From: a virus
Length of the DNA: 56,358 bases
Reading direction: 5' to 3' (one strand)
IMG/VR virus record: IMGVR_UViG_3300036770_007473
Coordinates: 1-56,358 of that record
The stretch's first letter is position 1; each line of letters begins with the position of its first letter. The position numbers and the translations under genes were made by a program. The notes under the pieces were generated by a model. It saw only the letters and a program-made list of their open reading frames with translations. It was not told the DNA's origin and searched no databases. Of this stretch, positions 54,664-56,358 are shown in pieces.

Positions 54664-56052
54664 TTATCTAGATTTTGCCAATTCCAAAAGACGTCCTAGA
54701 TGTCGCTCTATGCTTTCGCTGCTCATATTGCTGGGACGTGTCATCATCACGCCATCCACATCTAGGTCCTCGCCTACACCTACTTCTGTGCCCACGGCCG
54801 AGTCTGGCTCTGGTTGGAAATCAATATCCAGTCCTAACTCTGCCAATCTGGCCTGCACCAAAGGTCTGGCATCGGCGTTGGGATCCTGTTGTGCCAACTT
54901 GGATAGGTCATCAAACAATTGGTCATCGCCCACGAGATCGTACAGTTGTTCGGTGGCATTGGTAGCATCGGCACCCACGGGCAAAGGACGTGACATCAGT
55001 TCCTGCAGTTGGCGCATCTCGCGTGGATCATCGGGCAGAGCCCAGGTTCCTTCTACCAAATCATCCGCCCATTGTTCGAACATCTCAGACTCTGCAGCAG
55101 AAGATCGGTCTGAGATCGCGCTGGCTGCTGCACCCGCGGCTATGCGTGCCAAGATAGGCAAGGCCTCTTCGATGCGCTGATCCAGACTCTGCTCCAGGAA
55201 CATGTCTCGGATGCTTTCTGCTGTGACTTCGCTGTCTGTGAACGCAGCAGGGTCAAAATTCTCTCGCTCTTCATGATAACCTCGCTGGCTGATCATGCGT
55301 TTGGCTTTGGCTTTGAGATCCTGGTAGTGGCGTATGGCCGATTCAACCAGACTCTGTGTGTCATTATCGTATTGTTTGTTCCGGGCCGCACGCACGAAAC
55401 GTGCTAAGGTGCTCATCTCTGCTACCATCTGCGTGATATGTTGCCCGAACGCATCATAAGGTGTGCCACCTTCAGCACAGTGGCGGGCCATGGCTTTGCC
55501 GGCCATGAGATTCTTGAAAGGCAGAGGAAATCTAGCGCCTTCATCGGTTTCAACAAACAATCGATCTATGTGTCGAAAACGTGCATCACCTTCGCCCAGA
55601 GTACGATCATGTTTGATCACCAGTTTGGTCTTTTTGGGCTGGTCGCTGTAGGAAACTTTGCGTGTGCCGTAGTAGCCCTCAAACAGGCCTTCTCGGATAG
55701 CGGCCATGCCTTGCATGGTGTACTTGAGACGATTGAGGTTTTGCGGACGGAACGTCAGTAGATTGCTGGTGGCAAATTTCTTGATCTGATTAAGGAACTC
55801 ATACCATTCTCGACGATCGTCGCTCTCCATGGCCCGGCCGAGGTTATCGCCAAAATACATCTCCAGTTCGTTGTCTGAATTGATCAGTAGCACCACTGTG
55901 CCGTAGTTTTTGTCCTGGGTTTTCCAATCAAAACTGAAAAGTTCTGCTTCGGCAGGATCCATCACGGCCTTGCCCTTGCTGTCCAGTATTTCTGGATCAA
56001 AATCACGGGTGACCAGGAGATTGTACAAGGAGTTAGCGGCGGTGTTTTCCAT
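54664..56052 (-). CDS. Large conserved phage protein, unknown function
   Basis: A 462-residue protein. N-terminal part: NLLVTRDFDPEILDSKGKAV, LFSFDWKTQDKNYGTVVLLI, NELEMYFGDNLGRAM; middle: YTMQGMAAIREGLFEGYYGT then HCAEGGTPYDAFGQHITQMV; C-terminal 180 residues acidic and helical. I recognise the middle from a conserved protein of T4-like cyanophages next to terL; no function known to me. ATG 56052 is six bases after a CTAAATA element and has no Shine-Dalgarno sequence. Followed by a short GCAGAGT/ACTCTGC hairpin at 54635-54654. Confidence 0.8.
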   Translation of the reverse strand: MENTAANSLYNLLVTRDFDPEILDSKGKAVMDPAEAELFSFDWKTQDKNYGTVVLLINSDNELEMYFGDNLGRAMESDDRREWYEFLNQIKKFATSNLLTFRPQNLNRLKYTMQGMAAIREGLFEGYYGTRKVSYSDQPKKTKLVIKHDRTLGEGDARFRHIDRLFVETDEGARFPLPFKNLMAGKAMARHCAEGGTPYDAFGQHITQMVAEMSTLARFVRAARNKQYDNDTQSLVESAIRHYQDLKAKAKRMISQRGYHEERENFDPAAFTDSEVTAESIRDMFLEQSLDQRIEEALPILARIAAGAAASAISDRSSAAESEMFEQWADDLVEGTWALPDDPREMRQLQELMSRPLPVGADATNATEQLYDLVGDDQLFDDLSKLAQQDPNADARPLVQARLAELGLDIDFQPEPDSAVGTEVGVGEDLDVDGVMMTRPSNMSSESIERHLGRLLELAKSR

Positions 56053-56058
56053 ATCTTT

Positions 56059-56065
56059 TATTTAG
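56059..56065 (-). promoter_or_regulatory. Late element overlapping the terL stop codon
   Basis: Minus-strand CTAAATA (56065-56059); its TAA (56064-56062) ends terL, and ATG 56052 follows after six bases. Confidence 0.6.
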
Positions 56066-56358
56066 CCGAGGGTCATTACAAACGGCAATGGCTCGATGAT
56101 GCTTTCGTTGTGATCTCGCATGTGCGTGTCTAGTTCGGCATGATAACTCTGCAGGATCTGCAGCATCCGTACCACCAATATAGTGGCCATCACGAGATCG
56201 TCTGTTTCTCCGATCTTGGCTGCATAACTGATACCTGATGCCACGAAAGATTTCAGTTCAGTGACGAGATTTGGGCTGTTGATGCGCATCTTGCCAGTTT
56301 CCACGAGATTTTTGAGCTTGGCGCAGGCAGCGAGTTTGGGTTTGTGCGTGGTATTGAA
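56062..56358 (-). CDS. Terminase large subunit, C-terminal end (partial)
   Basis: The last 98 codons of a gene that continues beyond the window, in frame to the edge (no start inside). PKLAACAKLKNLVETGKMRI, then LVTELKSFVASGISYAAKIG and ETDDLVMATILVVRML. The G-x-x-DD-x-V-M segment is the last catalytic-Asp motif of the RNase H-like nuclease domain in gp17-type terminases, which cut and pump phage DNA into heads. An internal ATG at 56304 would only give a fragment. Confidence 0.85.
   Translation of the reverse strand, partial: FNTTHKPKLAACAKLKNLVETGKMRINSPNLVTELKSFVASGISYAAKIGETDDLVMATILVVRMLQILQSYHAELDTHMRDHNESIIEPLPFVMTLG

Noticed and set aside
1-56358. tRNA genes and CRISPR arrays
   Set aside because: No cloverleaf-like stretch and no regularly spaced repeats were seen by eye; the repeated elements found are promoters and terminators. 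A tRNAscan run would be decisive.
1-56358. Integrase, repressor or attachment site suggesting a temperate phage or prophage
   Set aside because: None found in this window; the gene set is that of a lytic T4-type phage. The porin and IscU are host-like but are flanked by phage genes.

Overview
The window looks like part of the genome of a lytic, T4-type myovirus whose host is probably a Gram-negative betaproteobacterium. The T4-type assignment rests on a recognisable core: terminase large subunit C-terminus, gp32, UvsX, UvsY, UvsW, a gp41-type helicase, a gp61-type primase, NrdA/NrdB/glutaredoxin, a PAAR tail tip and a beta-helix tail spike. Many of the small conserved proteins are of the kind I associate with marine and freshwater T4-like phages of cyanobacteria and Pelagibacter. 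The host guess comes from a full Burkholderiales-type outer-membrane porin and an IscU that reads like a bacterial one. I have run no database search; family calls come from motifs.

Layout, in the order of the dominant minus-strand transcription (right to left). 56.4-51.7 kb: terL end, a large conserved protein, gp32, uvsX, a small acidic protein, uvsY. 51.7-38.3 kb: a surface-glycan island with about a dozen glycosyltransferase-like genes, four SAM methyltransferases, GDP-mannose dehydratase and a nucleotidyltransferase-cupin fusion; it contains a plus-strand block at 41.8-47.2 kb and one further plus-strand gene at 48.1-48.9 kb. 38.2-36.4 kb: a single-gene late unit and an AAA+ ATPase. 36.3-26.6 kb: replication and recombination (UvsW, a gp62-like protein, a zinc-finger protein, a very short DnaE-like protein, primase, helicase) with a radical SAM gene and two SGNH-like genes. 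26.6-22.6 kb: an AT-richer patch with a plus-strand amidinotransferase / conserved protein / PLP-enzyme cassette. 22.6-15.3 kb: conserved phage and putative virion genes, including a nucleotidyltransferase-ligase fusion, then a radical SAM gene. 15.3-12.8 kb: iscU, a glycosyltransferase-like gene, iscA, a PD-(D/E)XK nuclease. 12.8-3.5 kb: tail spike, nrdA, an SGNH gene, nrdB, grx, a PAAR protein and two large virion-like proteins. 3.4-2.3 kb: the porin with its own promoter, operator-like palindrome and terminator. 2.2-0 kb: tiny early genes behind three near-identical sigma70 promoters.

Two promoter classes can be read directly. Sigma70-type promoters (TTGACN, 17-18 bp, TATAAT-like) precede the small early genes, the AAA+ gene, iscU, gp32, the replication cassette and the porin. 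A T4-type late element ([T/C/G/A]TAAATA, twice as perfect TATAAATA) precedes many other genes. In seven of these the start codon lies only 4-8 nt after the element and no Shine-Dalgarno sequence is visible, which suggests leaderless late mRNAs. In four cases the TAA stop of the preceding gene is itself part of the late promoter. Most other genes are joined by ATGA, TGATG, TAATG or TAGTG overlaps.

The strongest candidates for undescribed biology are: the roughly 189-residue DnaE-like protein that keeps the three catalytic aspartates; the Pol-beta-type nucleotidyltransferase fused to a KxDG ligase-like domain; the amidinotransferase plus PLP-enzyme cassette; the phage iscU/iscA pair beside radical SAM genes; the leaderless late promoters; and the structured gp32 leader.
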